From positions 186,001-250,000 of the forward strand of contig MKVX01000013.1 in the NCBI GenBank assembly GCA_001899255.1: DNA of 64,000 nucleotides. The letters run 5' to 3'. Source of the DNA: Rhizobiales bacterium 62-47 (GTDB lineage: Bacteria; Pseudomonadota; Alphaproteobacteria; Rhizobiales; Xanthobacteraceae). This document shows positions 19,822 to 27,487 of this stretch, piece after piece (position 1 is the stretch's first letter; each line of letters opens with the position of its first letter). Under the pieces are notes generated by a model. That model was not told the DNA's origin. It saw only the letters and a program-made list of their open reading frames with translations, and made no database searches. Position numbers and translations under genes: made by a program.

Positions 19822-20112
19822 CCGCTCGCGCCTATCCGGTCGGAAGCCCAGCCGAATTCTGGTCGTCCCTGCGCAGGCAGGGACCCAGAACCCCTGGCGG
19901 TCGATGTTCGCGCGATAGTTCGTCAAAGATCACGAGCGCGGCCTGCATCATGAGTGACACGGCGTATGGGCCCCTGCCTGCGCAGGGACGACGATGCCTT
20001 TGCCGTCAGTGTCTCTGGCACGCGCTTTCCTCCTTACCTCGCCGCAGGCGAGGAGCTTGCCTTCAGCTCTCCCGTTGGAGAGGGAGTGCGCTGGCGGCTG
20101 ACCGCTCGCGCC
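19813..20112 (+). repeat. 20-bp direct repeat bracketing 260 bp after yebC
   Basis: GGCGGCTGACCGCTCGCGCC occurs at 19813-19832, including the yebC stop, and again at 20093-20112. The second copy is followed at once by the family A repeat. Between the copies lie the family E palindrome pair and sequence without genes. It looks like a duplicated insertion site or slippage product. Confidence 0.75.
19862..19993. repeat. Paired palindromic repeat, family E (TCGTCCCTGCGCAGGCAGGG)
   Basis: TCGTCCCTGCGCAGGCAGGG (from 19863) and its near-perfect reverse complement CCCTGCCTGCGCAGGGACGA (ending 19993) face each other about 80 bp apart. Each contains its own CCTGCGCAGG palindrome. Nothing coding was recognised between them. 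With families A and C it makes up the 622-bp gap between yebC and mgtE. Confidence 0.8.
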
Positions 20113-20217
20113 GTCATCCTGAGGTGCGAGCCGCGTTTGCGGCGAGCCTCGAAGGATGCGCAGGAAAGCACCCTCGCCACCCTTCGAGGCTCGCTATCGC
20201 TCGCACCTCAGGGTGAC
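20113..20217. repeat. Paired palindromic repeat, family A
   Basis: GTCATCCTGAGGTGCGAGC...CCTCGAAGGATGC and CACCCTTCGAGGCTCGC...CACCTCAGGGTGAC, inverted relative to each other, upstream of the mgtE leader. Confidence 0.85.
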
Positions 20218-20338
20218 GGTCCTCATTGAGCAGCGCATTCTACGCGCTTTTTCCTTGACGCCGCCGCGCCGAGGGATCATGTCAGCCGCGCGAGATGCGC
20301 GGTCGCGACCGGCGTCTCATCATCGGAAACCAACACCC

Positions 20339-20389
20339 ATGCCAAGCGACAGTCCAGGTACTTCGCCGATAACGGTTGCTGTGGTCTGA
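20339..20389 (+). CDS. Possible 16-codon leader peptide upstream of mgtE
   Basis: The frame reads MPSDSPGTSPITVAVV and stops 11 nt before the hairpin that covers the mgtE ribosome site. It has three prolines, reminiscent of the proline-containing MgtL leader of enterobacterial mgtA ([17 protein letters not shown]), although the sequences are unrelated. No good ribosome site precedes it (only GGAAAC). It may be fortuitous; conservation in relatives would decide. Confidence 0.25.
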   Translation: MPSDSPGTSPITVAVV

Positions 20390-20399
20390 GGGCTGACGC

Positions 20400-20442
20400 G
20401 CTCACCGACCCTGCCGTTGTCGGCAGACCCCCGAAGGTGAGC
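20400..20442 (+). promoter_or_regulatory. Nested hairpin sequestering the mgtE ribosome binding site
   Basis: GCTCACC (20400-20406) pairs perfectly with GGTGAGC (20436-20442) just before the mgtE ATG at 20444. Inside it, CTGCCG-TTGT-CGGCAG forms a second 6-bp stem. The ribosome site GAAGG overlaps the 3' arm of the outer stem. Folding should lower translation, so this may be a translational switch. I do not recognise it as a known riboswitch class. Confidence 0.5.
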
Positions 20443-20443
20443 T

Positions 20444-21814
20444 ATGACGGATATCCATGACGCGCCGGACGGCGTCCTCGATGTGGTTGCGCTGGCCTCG
20501 CGCCTGAGCACCGAGCACATCGCCGACAATGTCGAGGTTCTCAATCAGCTCGAGCCGGACGATGCGGCGGCGGTGCTGCTGCTGCTGCCGCTTGATACCT
20601 CGATCGCCATTCTCGATAAGCCCGAGCTGGATTTCGGCGCCGAAATCATCGAAGCGCTGCCGTCCAAGACTGCGACGCTGATGCTGGCCGGCATGTCGGC
20701 GGACATGGCCGCCGACATCGTGCTGCAGTTGCCGGAGCATGTTCGCGACGAACTGATGCAGGGCCTCGATACGGCCTCGCGCGCGGCCATCGAGGGCCTG
20801 CTGGCCTATCCGGAGAACACCGCCGGCGCCATGATGACGACGGAGTTCGTCAGCGTGCCGGCCACCTGGACCGTCGAACGCACGCTGCAGCATATCCGTC
20901 AGGTCGAGCGTACCCGCGAAACCGTCTACGCCATCTATGTGCTGGATGCCTTCACGCGCCGGCTGGTCGGCGCGGTGTCGCTGCGCCGCCTGATCGCCGG
21001 CGAGCCCGACGCCAATATCATGACGCTGGCGGTGAGTGCGCCGATCACGACCACGGCGCTGACCGATCGCGAGGACGTGGCGCGGCTGATCTCCAAGCAC
21101 GACCTGCTCGCGGTGCCGGTGATCGACAAGGCGGGCCATGTGCTGGGCATCGTCACCGTCGACGACATCATCGATACCATCATCGAGGAAAATACCGAGG
21201 ACGTGCAGAAGTTCGGCGGTATGCAGGCCACCGACGAACCCTATCTGCAGGTCGGGCTGCCCGGCATGATCCGCAAGCGCGGCGGCTGGCTCTGCGTGCT
21301 GTTCCTCGGCGAGTTGCTGACCGCCAGCGCCATGCAGTATTTCGAGGGCGAGCTGGAAAAGGCGCTGGTACTGACGCTGTTCATTCCTCTCATCATGAGT
21401 TCCGGCGGCAATTCCGGCTCGCAGGCCACGTCGCTGCTGATCCGCGCGCTGGCGCTGCGCGAGGTGAAACTCGGCGACTGGTGGCGCGTGGCGATCCGGG
21501 AACTGCCCACCGGGCTGATCCTTGGCTCCATGCTCGGCGTCATCGGGCTCGGGCGGGTCATCTTGTGGCAGAAGCTCGGCATCTACGACTATGGCGAGCA
21601 TTGGGTGCTGGTCGGCTTCACCGTGGCGGCGGCCCTGATCGGTGTCGTCACCTTCGGCTCGGTGGTGGGGTCGATGCTGCCGTTCATCCTGCAACGGGTG
21701 GGATTCGACCCGGCCAGCGCCTCGGCGCCGTTCGTCGCCACGCTGGTCGATGTCACCGGGCTGATGATCTACTTCAGCGTCGCGCTTCTGATTCTGCGCG
21801 GCACGCTGTTGTAG
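20444..21814 (+). CDS. mgtE: Magnesium transporter MgtE
   Basis: A 456-aa Mg2+ channel/transporter. An N-terminal helical domain (about 20-130, 'LEPDDAAAVLLLLP') is followed by two CBS domains (about 130-260, 'MMTTEFVSVPATWTVE', 'VTVDDIIDTIIEENTEDV'). Five membrane helices fill the C-terminus ('GGNSGSQATSLLIRALALRE' is the MgtE pore signature). Mg2+ binding at the N/CBS domains closes the pore in characterised homologues. GAAGG lies 6 nt before the ATG but is buried in a hairpin. No partner gene nearby. Confidence 0.95.
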   Translation: MTDIHDAPDGVLDVVALASRLSTEHIADNVEVLNQLEPDDAAAVLLLLPLDTSIAILDKPELDFGAEIIEALPSKTATLMLAGMSADMAADIVLQLPEHVRDELMQGLDTASRAAIEGLLAYPENTAGAMMTTEFVSVPATWTVERTLQHIRQVERTRETVYAIYVLDAFTRRLVGAVSLRRLIAGEPDANIMTLAVSAPITTTALTDREDVARLISKHDLLAVPVIDKAGHVLGIVTVDDIIDTIIEENTEDVQKFGGMQATDEPYLQVGLPGMIRKRGGWLCVLFLGELLTASAMQYFEGELEKALVLTLFIPLIMSSGGNSGSQATSLLIRALALREVKLGDWWRVAIRELPTGLILGSMLGVIGLGRVILWQKLGIYDYGEHWVLVGFTVAAALIGVVTFGSVVGSMLPFILQRVGFDPASASAPFVATLVDVTGLMIYFSVALLILRGTLL

Positions 21815-21884
21815 CTCCGCGGTGTCAGCGTCATCCTGCCGATTGCCGGGCGGACGCGCGGGACTGCTTGCGATAATATAAGCC

Positions 21885-22400
21885 ATGGCATCGACACCGA
21901 TTCGCATTCTGGGCATCGACCCCGGCCTGCGCCGCACCGGCTGGGGCATCATCGACATCGAGGGCAACCGGCTGATGTTCGTCGGCTGCGGCTCCGTGGA
22001 GACGCGCGAGGGCATGGCGCTGGCGGAACGGCTGCTGCTGATCCATCAGGGGCTGGCGCGCGTGCTGGGCGATTTTCGCCCGGAGGAGGCGGCGGTCGAA
22101 CAGACTTTCGTCAACAAGGACGGCGTCGCCACGCTGAAACTCGGGCAGGCGCGCGGCGTCGCCATGCTGGCGCCCGCGGTGTTCGGCATTTCGGTGGCGG
22201 AATACGCGCCCAACCAGGTCAAGAAAACCGTGGTCGGCGCCGGCCATGCCGACAAGAACCAGATTCAGGTGATGTTGAAGATTCTGCTGCCCAAGGCCGA
22301 TCCCAAGACGCCCGACGCCGCCGACGCGCTGGCCATCGCCATCACCCACGCCCATCACCGCCAGAGCACGGCGTTGAAGCTGAAGGTGGCGGGCGCATGA
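21885..22400 (+). CDS. ruvC: Holliday junction endodeoxyribonuclease RuvC
   Basis: A 171-aa resolvase of normal length. The acidic residues of the RNase-H fold are in '[14 protein letters not shown]' (D12), 'AAVEQTFV' and the C-terminal '[15 protein letters not shown]'. RuvC cuts Holliday junctions after RuvAB branch migration. It opens the ruvCAB-ybgC group, but a 375-bp repeat-bounded nuclease unit separates it from ruvA. Confidence 0.96.
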   Translation: MASTPIRILGIDPGLRRTGWGIIDIEGNRLMFVGCGSVETREGMALAERLLLIHQGLARVLGDFRPEEAAVEQTFVNKDGVATLKLGQARGVAMLAPAVFGISVAEYAPNQVKKTVVGAGHADKNQIQVMLKILLPKADPKTPDAADALAIAITHAHHRQSTALKLKVAGA

Positions 22401-22424
22401 TCGGCAAGCAGCCTCAATGTCAGT

Positions 22425-22799
22425 CGTCATGGCCGGGCTTGTCCCGGCCATCCACGTCTTCATTTCGTTATCGTCGAATAGAGATCGGCCCAGTCGGCAT
22501 TGTCGACGAGGATCTTTCTGACTTTCCAGGCGCGAGGCCAATGCTTCATATTGTGCTCGCGTTGGATCGCGGCGCGAATGTCGTCAAACTGCTCGAAATA
22601 GACCAGCCGTTTCAGTCCGTGTCGTTTGGTGAATCCCTCGACAAATCCCGACCGATGTTCGTAGTTCCGGCGAACGAGATCGCTGGTCACCCCGACATAA
22701 AGAATGCCGTTCGGACGATTGGTCAGGATGTAGACGAACCCGCCAGCCATGCTGCAATTCTGCAAGACGTGGATGGCCGGGACAAGCCCGGCCATGACG
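22425..22799 (-). mobile_element. Repeat-bounded unit carrying a GIY-YIG nuclease gene
   Basis: A perfect 36-bp inverted repeat (22425-22460 and 22764-22799) encloses 303 bp that are almost entirely one small nuclease gene. Each arm is a family B palindrome with core GGCCGGGCTTGTCCCGGCC. The gene's stop codon overlaps the last base of the left arm, and its start is 14 nt from the right arm. It fits exactly into the ruvC-ruvA intergenic space. Gene-less versions of the same double palindrome occur at 13772-13859 and 26565-26645. That this is a mobile unit is inferred; no target duplication was seen. Confidence 0.65.
22460..22750 (-). CDS. Small GIY-YIG endonuclease (URI-type)
   Basis: A 96-aa single-domain GIY-YIG protein. 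The first strand is 'FVYILTN', the second 'GILYVGVTSDL' (the YIG position reads YVG), followed by the conserved Arg in 'LVRRNYEHRSG' and by 'LVYFEQFDDIRAAIQRE', which supplies the catalytic Glu. Many small members are annotated as excinuclease-like but lack UvrC domains. The frame stays open to 22795, where the flanking palindrome would encode a MAGLVPAIHV-like tail; the ATG at 22750 is preferred. It points against ruvC and ruvA, so it is not part of their operon. Confidence 0.85.
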   Translation of the reverse strand: MAGGFVYILTNRPNGILYVGVTSDLVRRNYEHRSGFVEGFTKRHGLKRLVYFEQFDDIRAAIQREHNMKHWPRAWKVRKILVDNADWADLYSTITK

Positions 22800-22824
22800 G
22801 GTGCGCGGAGTACAGGATCGCTCC

Positions 22825-23442
22825 ATGATCGGCAAGCTCAAGGGCCTCATCGATTCCTACGGCGAGGATTACGTCATCCTCGACGTGCAAGGCGTCGGCT
22901 ATCAGGTGCACTGCGCCTCGCGCACGCTGCAGGCGTTGCCGTCGCCCGGCGAAGCCGCGGTGCTGTCGATCGAGACGTATGTTCGCGAAGACCAGATCAA
23001 GCTGTTCGGCTTCCGCAGCGACATCGAGCGCGAATGGTTTCGCCTGCTGCAGACCGTGCAGGGCGTCGGCGCGAAAGTCGCGCTGGCGGTGCTCGGCACG
23101 TTGCCGCCGTCGGACCTCGCCAATGCCATCGCGCTGCGCGACAAGGCGGCGGTGTCGCGCACGCCTGGCGTCGGCGCCAAGGTCGCCGAGCGCATCGTCA
23201 CCGAGTTGAAGGACAAGGCGCCGGCGTTCGCCGATGTCGATCCGGCGGTGGTCAAATTATCCGGCGCGCTCGACGACCGCAACGCGCCGCGTCCGGTCAG
23301 CGACGCGATCTCGGCGCTGGTCAATCTCGGTTACGGCCAGCCGCAGGCTGCCGCTGCGATTGCGGCCGCATCGCGCAGTGCCGGCGACAGTGCCGAGACG
23401 GCGCAACTGATCCGGCTCGGGTTGAAGGAACTGGCGAAGTGA
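22825..23442 (+). CDS. ruvA: Holliday junction branch migration protein RuvA
   Basis: A 205-aa RuvA with the start '[20 protein letters not shown]', helix-hairpin-helix segments ('[20 protein letters not shown]', '[19 protein letters not shown]') and the C-terminal RuvB-contacting domain ('[19 protein letters not shown]'). The ATG at 22825 is the family start; an in-frame GTG 8 codons upstream lies at the edge of the palindrome. It works with RuvB, encoded 230 bp downstream after a family C repeat. Confidence 0.96.
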   Translation: MIGKLKGLIDSYGEDYVILDVQGVGYQVHCASRTLQALPSPGEAAVLSIETYVREDQIKLFGFRSDIEREWFRLLQTVQGVGAKVALAVLGTLPPSDLANAIALRDKAAVSRTPGVGAKVAERIVTELKDKAPAFADVDPAVVKLSGALDDRNAPRPVSDAISALVNLGYGQPQAAAAIAAASRSAGDSAETAQLIRLGLKELAK

Positions 23443-23481
23443 GAACGCTGACGATTAATGCGCTAGCTCCGGCGACAGAGC

Positions 23482-23618
23482 GCTCCCTCTCCCGCGTGCG
23501 GGGGAGGGATGGGGAGGGGGCATTAAGGGTGGGGGCGCTTAGCGGCGCACGATTGTCGCACGATGGCCCCCTCCCGGCGAGCTTCGCCCGCCGACCTCCC
23601 CCGCAGGCGGGAGAGGTG
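23482..23618. repeat. Paired palindromic repeat, family C
   Basis: CGCTCCCTCTCCCGCGTGCGGGGGAGGG is answered about 80 bp later by CCTCCCCCGCAGGCGGGAGAGG in inverted order, with GGCCCCCTCCCGGCGAGC between. It lies inside the ruvA-ruvB interval and may modulate read-through. Confidence 0.7.
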
Positions 23619-23671
23619 AAGAGCGATCGATGCTTTGTCGCTGCTGTCGTCCGTCAGAGAGTGTCCCGTTG

Positions 23672-24718
23672 ATGACCACACCCTCGCGCATCGTCACGCC
23701 GGAGCGCCACGCCGACGACATCGGCGATACCTCGCTGCGGCCGCAACTGCTGACCGAATTCGTCGGGCAGGCGCAGGCGCGCGCCAATCTGCAGGTCTTC
23801 ATCGACGCCGCGCGCAAGCGCAAAGAGGCGCTCGATCACGTGCTGTTCGTCGGCCCCCCCGGCCTCGGCAAGACGACCTTGGCGCAGATCGTGTCGCGCG
23901 AACTCGGCGTCGGCTTCCGCGCCACCTCCGGCCCGGTGATCGCCAAGGCCGGCGATCTCGCCGCGCTGCTGACCAATCTCGAAGAGCGCGACGTGCTGTT
24001 CATCGATGAGATTCATCGCCTCTCGCCGGCGGTGGAAGAGGTGCTGTATCCGGCGATGGAGGATTTCCAGCTCGATCTCATCATCGGCGAGGGCCCGGCG
24101 GCGCGCTCGGTGAAGATCGATCTGGCGAAGTTCACGCTGGTCGGCGCCACGACGCGCGCCGGACTGCTGACCAATCCGCTGCGCGATCGCTTCGGCATTC
24201 CGGTGCGGTTGAATTTCTACACCGTCGATGAGCTGGAAAAGATTGTGGTGCGCGGTGCCCGCGTGCTCGGCGTCGGCATGACGGCGGATGGCGCCAACGA
24301 GATCGCGCGGCGCGCGCGTGGCACGCCGCGCATTGCCGGCCGCCTGCTGCGCCGCGTGCGCGACTTCGCCGAGGCCGCCGATGCCAGCGCGATCGATCGC
24401 AAGATCGCCGACAACGCGCTGGGCGCCCTCGAAGTCGATAGCGCCGGGCTCGACGCGATGGATCGCCGTTATCTGACGACGATTGCGCTCAACTATGGCG
24501 GCGGCCCGGTCGGCGTCGAGACCATGGCGGCGGCGCTGTCGGAGCCGCGCGACGCCATCGAGGACATCATCGAGCCGTATCTGATCCAGTGCGGCTATCT
24601 GCAACGCACGCCGCGCGGGCGCTTGCTCACGTCGCACGCCTTCAAGCATCTCGGGCTTGCCGAGCCGTCGCGCGATGCCTCGCAGTTCGGCCTGTTCGGG
24701 CAAAGTGACGACGATTGA
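23672..24718 (+). CDS. ruvB: Holliday junction branch migration ATPase RuvB
   Basis: A 348-aa AAA+ hexameric motor. Walker A is 'GPPGLGKTT' (about 61-69) and Walker B 'LFIDEIHRL' (about 109). '[20 protein letters not shown]' contains sensor 1 and the Arg finger, and the winged-helix end carries '[21 protein letters not shown]'. The ATG at 23672 follows a GAGAGTG-like site; 14 upstream codons are dismissed. Its TGA overlaps the next ATG (TGATG), coupling it to ybgC. Confidence 0.97.
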   Translation: MTTPSRIVTPERHADDIGDTSLRPQLLTEFVGQAQARANLQVFIDAARKRKEALDHVLFVGPPGLGKTTLAQIVSRELGVGFRATSGPVIAKAGDLAALLTNLEERDVLFIDEIHRLSPAVEEVLYPAMEDFQLDLIIGEGPAARSVKIDLAKFTLVGATTRAGLLTNPLRDRFGIPVRLNFYTVDELEKIVVRGARVLGVGMTADGANEIARRARGTPRIAGRLLRRVRDFAEAADASAIDRKIADNALGALEVDSAGLDAMDRRYLTTIALNYGGGPVGVETMAAALSEPRDAIEDIIEPYLIQCGYLQRTPRGRLLTSHAFKHLGLAEPSRDASQFGLFGQSDDD

Positions 24719-25188
24719 TGTCTGTTGAGGGAGCAACATCCATGGCCGCCCATCTCGACGGCGCGATCCACGATGGCCGTCATCACATGCAGGTGCGTGT
24801 CTATTACGAAGACACCGATTTTTCCGGCATCGTCTATCACGCCAATTACCTGCGCTTCATGGAGCGCGGCCGCAGCAACTACCTGCGGCTGCTCGGCGCC
24901 GATCAGCAGGCGCTGTTCAACGAAGCCGCGAATGAGGCGCCCGGCTTCGCCTTCGTGGTGCGCGCGATGCAACTCGAATTTCTCAAGCCCGCGCATATGG
25001 ACGACCTGCTCGACATCGTCACCAAGCCGATCGAGGTGCGCGGCGCATCGATCACGCTGCATCAGGAAGTCAGGCGCGGCAGCGTGCTGCTGCTCGAGGC
25101 CAAGGTGAAGGTGGCGTTCGTGTCCGGCGGCCAGGCCAAACCGATTCCGAAAGCGCTGCGCATCGCCATGAAGGCGGATCAGGCGTAG
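24718..25188 (+). CDS. ybgC: Tol-Pal system-associated acyl-CoA thioesterase YbgC
   Basis: A hot-dog fold thioesterase of 156 aa. The active-site Asp and tyrosine/histidine are in 'VRVYYEDTDFSGIVYHANYL', the YbgC/FadM signature. It hydrolyses acyl-CoA thioesters, and in enterobacteria it is the first gene of the tol-pal operon. The ATG at 24718 overlaps the ruvB stop; a second ATG at 24742 is possible. Here tolQ is 14.7 kb further on, so the usual contiguous ruvB-ybgC-tolQ order is broken by an accessory island. Confidence 0.9.
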   Translation: MSVEGATSMAAHLDGAIHDGRHHMQVRVYYEDTDFSGIVYHANYLRFMERGRSNYLRLLGADQQALFNEAANEAPGFAFVVRAMQLEFLKPAHMDDLLDIVTKPIEVRGASITLHQEVRRGSVLLLEAKVKVAFVSGGQAKPIPKALRIAMKADQA

Positions 25189-25202
25189 CCGCGGATAGCG
25201 CC

Positions 25203-25296
25203 GTCACCCTGAGGCGCCGTTGCGAAGCAACGGCCTCGAAGGGTGCGGCTCATCCTTCGAGGCTCGCGACCTGCGTCGCTCGCACCTCAGGATGAC
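25203..25296. repeat. Paired palindromic repeat, family A
   Basis: GTCACCCTGAGGCGCCGTTGC...CCTCGAAGGGTGC and CATCCTTCGAGGCTCGC...CACCTCAGGATGAC. It marks the left edge of the accessory island, right after ybgC. Confidence 0.85.
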
Positions 25297-25381
25297 GCTG
25301 TCGGATCACGCGCAATTTATCGTGCTGGAAAGCGCAGCCATCGCCGCGTAGATGGTCAGCGATTGACTCTCTGTACTTAAT

Positions 25382-25396
25382 GGTACAACTTGTACC
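25382..25396. promoter_or_regulatory. Perfect palindromic operator GGTACAACTTGTACC
   Basis: A 7-1-7 perfect dyad lies 26 nt before the NTF2-like gene. A third half-site, GGTACA, follows at 25401 and a partial one, TGTAC, precedes at 25372. TTGACT at 25363 is a possible -35, which would place the dyad over the -10/start region. Likely operator of the TetR protein encoded immediately downstream. Confidence 0.6.
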
Positions 25397-25421
25397 GATA
25401 GGTACACAACGAGAGGAAATC

Positions 25422-25889
25422 ATGCCACGTCCGCCGCTGCCGCCCTTCACGCGGGAAACCGCCGCCCAGAAAGTCCGCATGGCCGAGGACGCATGGAATT
25501 CCTGCGATCCGGCGCGCGTGGCGCTGGGCTACACCGAGGACAGCCGCTGGCGTAACCGTTCGGAATTCATCGAGGGCCGCGCCGCCATCGTCGCGTTCTT
25601 GACGCGCAAATGGGCCAAGGAGCAGGAGTATCGGCTGGTCAAGGATCTGTGGGCCTACGATGCTAATTTCATCGCCGTGCGCTTCCAGTACGAATGGCAC
25701 GACAATGTCGGCCAGTGGTTTCGCTCCTACGGCAACGAGCAGTGGGAATTCGACGAGCACGGCTTGATGCGGCGGCGCGAGGCCAGCATCAACGATGTGA
25801 AGATCAAGGCGTCCGACCGCCGCTATTTCTGGAAAGCGCCCGGCGTGCGCCCGGCGGAAGTTGCGGGGCTCGGCACCGATCCGCTTTGA
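25422..25889 (+). CDS. NTF2-like protein of the DUF1348 family
   Basis: A 155-aa soluble SnoaL/NTF2-fold protein. '[32 protein letters not shown]' followed by '[16 protein letters not shown]' is characteristic of DUF1348. Function is not established for the family; NTF2 folds bind small hydrophobic ligands or act as isomerases. The ATG at 25422 follows GAGAGG; an upstream extension would run through the palindromic operator. It is co-directional with the next gene, a TetR regulator, 30 nt away. Confidence 0.8.
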   Translation: MPRPPLPPFTRETAAQKVRMAEDAWNSCDPARVALGYTEDSRWRNRSEFIEGRAAIVAFLTRKWAKEQEYRLVKDLWAYDANFIAVRFQYEWHDNVGQWFRSYGNEQWEFDEHGLMRRREASINDVKIKASDRRYFWKAPGVRPAEVAGLGTDPL

Positions 25890-25919
25890 CGTCAGGATAC
25901 CGCGAGGTGATAATGCCGC

Positions 25920-26477
25920 ATGAAAGCTATCGCTGAACGTTCGGATATTTTGCCGCAACTCGCTGAAGTGTTTCGCGCTCACGGTTACGAGGGCGCGACG
26001 CTGGCGCTGATCGGCGAAGCCACGTCGCTTGGCAAGGGCAGCCTTTATCACTTCTTTCCCGGCGGCAAATCGCAGATGGCTGCGGAGGTGCTGGCGGAGA
26101 TCGATCGCTGGTTCGAGGACAACATCTTCACGCCGCTGCAGGCGGCCGACGATCCGGCGCGCGCGGTGGCGGAGATGGTCGAAGCGGTGGACCGCTATTT
26201 TCGTTCCGGCCAACGAGTCTGTCTGGTCGGCGTCATTGCGCTCGGTGCGGCGCGCGATTCATTCGCGACGCAGGTGCGCGATTATTTCAGCCGCTGGCAA
26301 ACGGCGCTGACGGCGGCCTTGAAGCGTCTCGGCCTCGGCGCCGCTGCCGCGCGGCGGCGCGCCGAGGCCGCGCTGCTCAGCATTCAGGGCGCGCTGGTGC
26401 TGGCGCGCGCGATGGACGATCCGAAAGTCTTCAGCCGCGCCATGGCCGATCTCAAGAAGCAACTGCTCGCGGCGTGA
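25920..26477 (+). CDS. TetR/AcrR-family transcriptional regulator
   Basis: A 185-aa regulator. The N-terminal helix-turn-helix is 'VFRAHGYEGATLALIGEATSLGKGSLYHFFPGGKSQMAAEVL' in character, with recognition-helix residues GSLYHFF. The C-terminal ligand domain ('CLVGVIALGAARDSFATQVRDYF') resembles the YxaF/LmrA type. It sits 30 nt after the DUF1348 gene and probably represses that operon through the GGTACAACTTGTACC dyad. The inducer is unknown. Confidence 0.88.
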   Translation: MKAIAERSDILPQLAEVFRAHGYEGATLALIGEATSLGKGSLYHFFPGGKSQMAAEVLAEIDRWFEDNIFTPLQAADDPARAVAEMVEAVDRYFRSGQRVCLVGVIALGAARDSFATQVRDYFSRWQTALTAALKRLGLGAAAARRRAEAALLSIQGALVLARAMDDPKVFSRAMADLKKQLLAA

Positions 26478-26564
26478 CATCCTCATCTGAGGAGGCGCAA
26501 TTGCGCCGTCTCGAAGGACGAGGCCGCGTTGTCATGGTTCGAGACGCTACCCTCATATCAAAAT

Positions 26565-26645
26565 CTCATCACCGGGCTTGTCCCGGTGATCCAGCTCTTA
26601 TGCGACAGGGAACACGTGGATGGCCGGAACACGTCCGGCCATGAC
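26565..26645. repeat. Paired family B palindromes with an 11-bp spacer
   Basis: Two 35-nt units (26565-26599, 26611-26645) in inverted orientation around ATGCGACAGGG. Left core ACCGGGCTTGTCCCGGT, right core GGCCGGAACACGTCCGGCC. It is the second gene-less counterpart of the nuclease-bearing unit at 22425-22799. Just upstream (26480-26550) is a decayed family A half-unit. Confidence 0.8.
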
Positions 26646-26738
26646 GCCTCATTTGCCCGAATTTCTCGCTGACGCTCGAAATTCGACCTCGCCTCAGAGG
26701 TGAAGGGAGATGCCGGCGCTCAAATCATTGCCGTTGCA

Positions 26739-27383
26739 TCACGCCGCAGCCTTGTGGCGCGCAAGTTCGGCCTTGTAGAGTTCGAACTCCTCGGCGATGG
26801 CCTTCGCCACGCTCGGCCGCGCGCGCAGGCGCTCATAGTAAGCCTTGATCGCCGGCCACTTCGCCAGATCGATCGGCGGCGTCGCCATCGTCCAGTTGAT
26901 CACCGTGACGAGATACGCATCGGCGACGCTGAAGTGATCGAGCAGGAATTCGCGGTTCTCAAGATAATCGTTGAGGTAGTCGAGCCGCGACAGGCCTTTC
27001 TCGAGCGCATAGGCTTTCACGTCGGCCGATGCCTTCTTGTCGAGCAGCGGCACGAACAGCGCCTTGTGCAGTTCGGTGCCGATGAAGCACAACCACTGTT
27101 GCAGCCGCGCACGTTCGCTGTCGCTTCGTGCGGCTATTCCGGCCTTCGGCAGATGCTCGGCGACATATTGCAGGATTGCCGCGTTCTCCGTGAGGATGGC
27201 GCCGTCATCGGTGCGCAAGGTCGGCACCAATCCGAGCGGATTGACCGTGAGGAAGTCGCAGCCGTCGTGTTGCACGCGTTTGGTTTTCGGATCGACTTCG
27301 CGATAGTCGGCATCGGCGCCGGCTTCGTAGAACGCGATGCGGGTCGCCATCGAGCAGGCAAGCGGAGAGAAATAGAGGTCCAT
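26739..27383 (-). CDS. Glutathione S-transferase
   Basis: A 214-aa GST. The thioredoxin-fold N-domain starts 'MDLYFSPLACSMATRIAFYE', with a cysteine at position 10 as in beta-class bacterial GSTs. 'GLVPTLRTDDGAILTENAAILQYVAEH' carries the cis-Pro and the glutathione-binding E-N pair. The helical C-domain includes 'FSVADAYLVTVINW'. The start at 27383 follows a GGAGCC site; longer frames run into the divergent regulator. It is divergent from a TetR gene that probably controls it. The substrate is unknown. Confidence 0.9.
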   Translation of the reverse strand: MDLYFSPLACSMATRIAFYEAGADADYREVDPKTKRVQHDGCDFLTVNPLGLVPTLRTDDGAILTENAAILQYVAEHLPKAGIAARSDSERARLQQWLCFIGTELHKALFVPLLDKKASADVKAYALEKGLSRLDYLNDYLENREFLLDHFSVADAYLVTVINWTMATPPIDLAKWPAIKAYYERLRARPSVAKAIAEEFELYKAELARHKAAA

Positions 27384-27440
27384 GGGAATGGCTCCTTGGG
27401 CTCGGAACAGGAAATAGGGCAACCAACGCGCGTTGATTTT

Positions 27441-27458
27441 TATACCGTCTCGCATAAT
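27441..27458. promoter_or_regulatory. Imperfect dyad in the GST/TetR divergent promoter region
   Basis: TTATACCGTCTCGCATAA has TTAT/ATAA ends and partial internal symmetry, centred in the 104-bp divergent interval. It is a plausible operator for the TetR protein at 27488. The symmetry is modest, so confidence is low. Confidence 0.3.
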
Positions 27459-27487
27459 ATATCCGGGGTCAAGGATTAATTTGCGAA

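Noticed and set aside
20230..20443. Known Mg2+ riboswitch (M-box) before mgtE
   Set aside because: The leader is too short and does not show the M-box three-stem layout as I know it; only a short nested hairpin is present.
20402..22015. A 537-codon open frame antisense to mgtE
   Set aside because: Gln/His/Arg-rich shadow of a conserved gene, with no independent ribosome site or motif.
22751..22795. N-terminal extension (MAGLVPAIHV...) of the GIY-YIG protein
   Set aside because: It is encoded by the flanking palindrome; the same peptide would arise from every family B copy, so it is a repeat artefact and not a protein domain.
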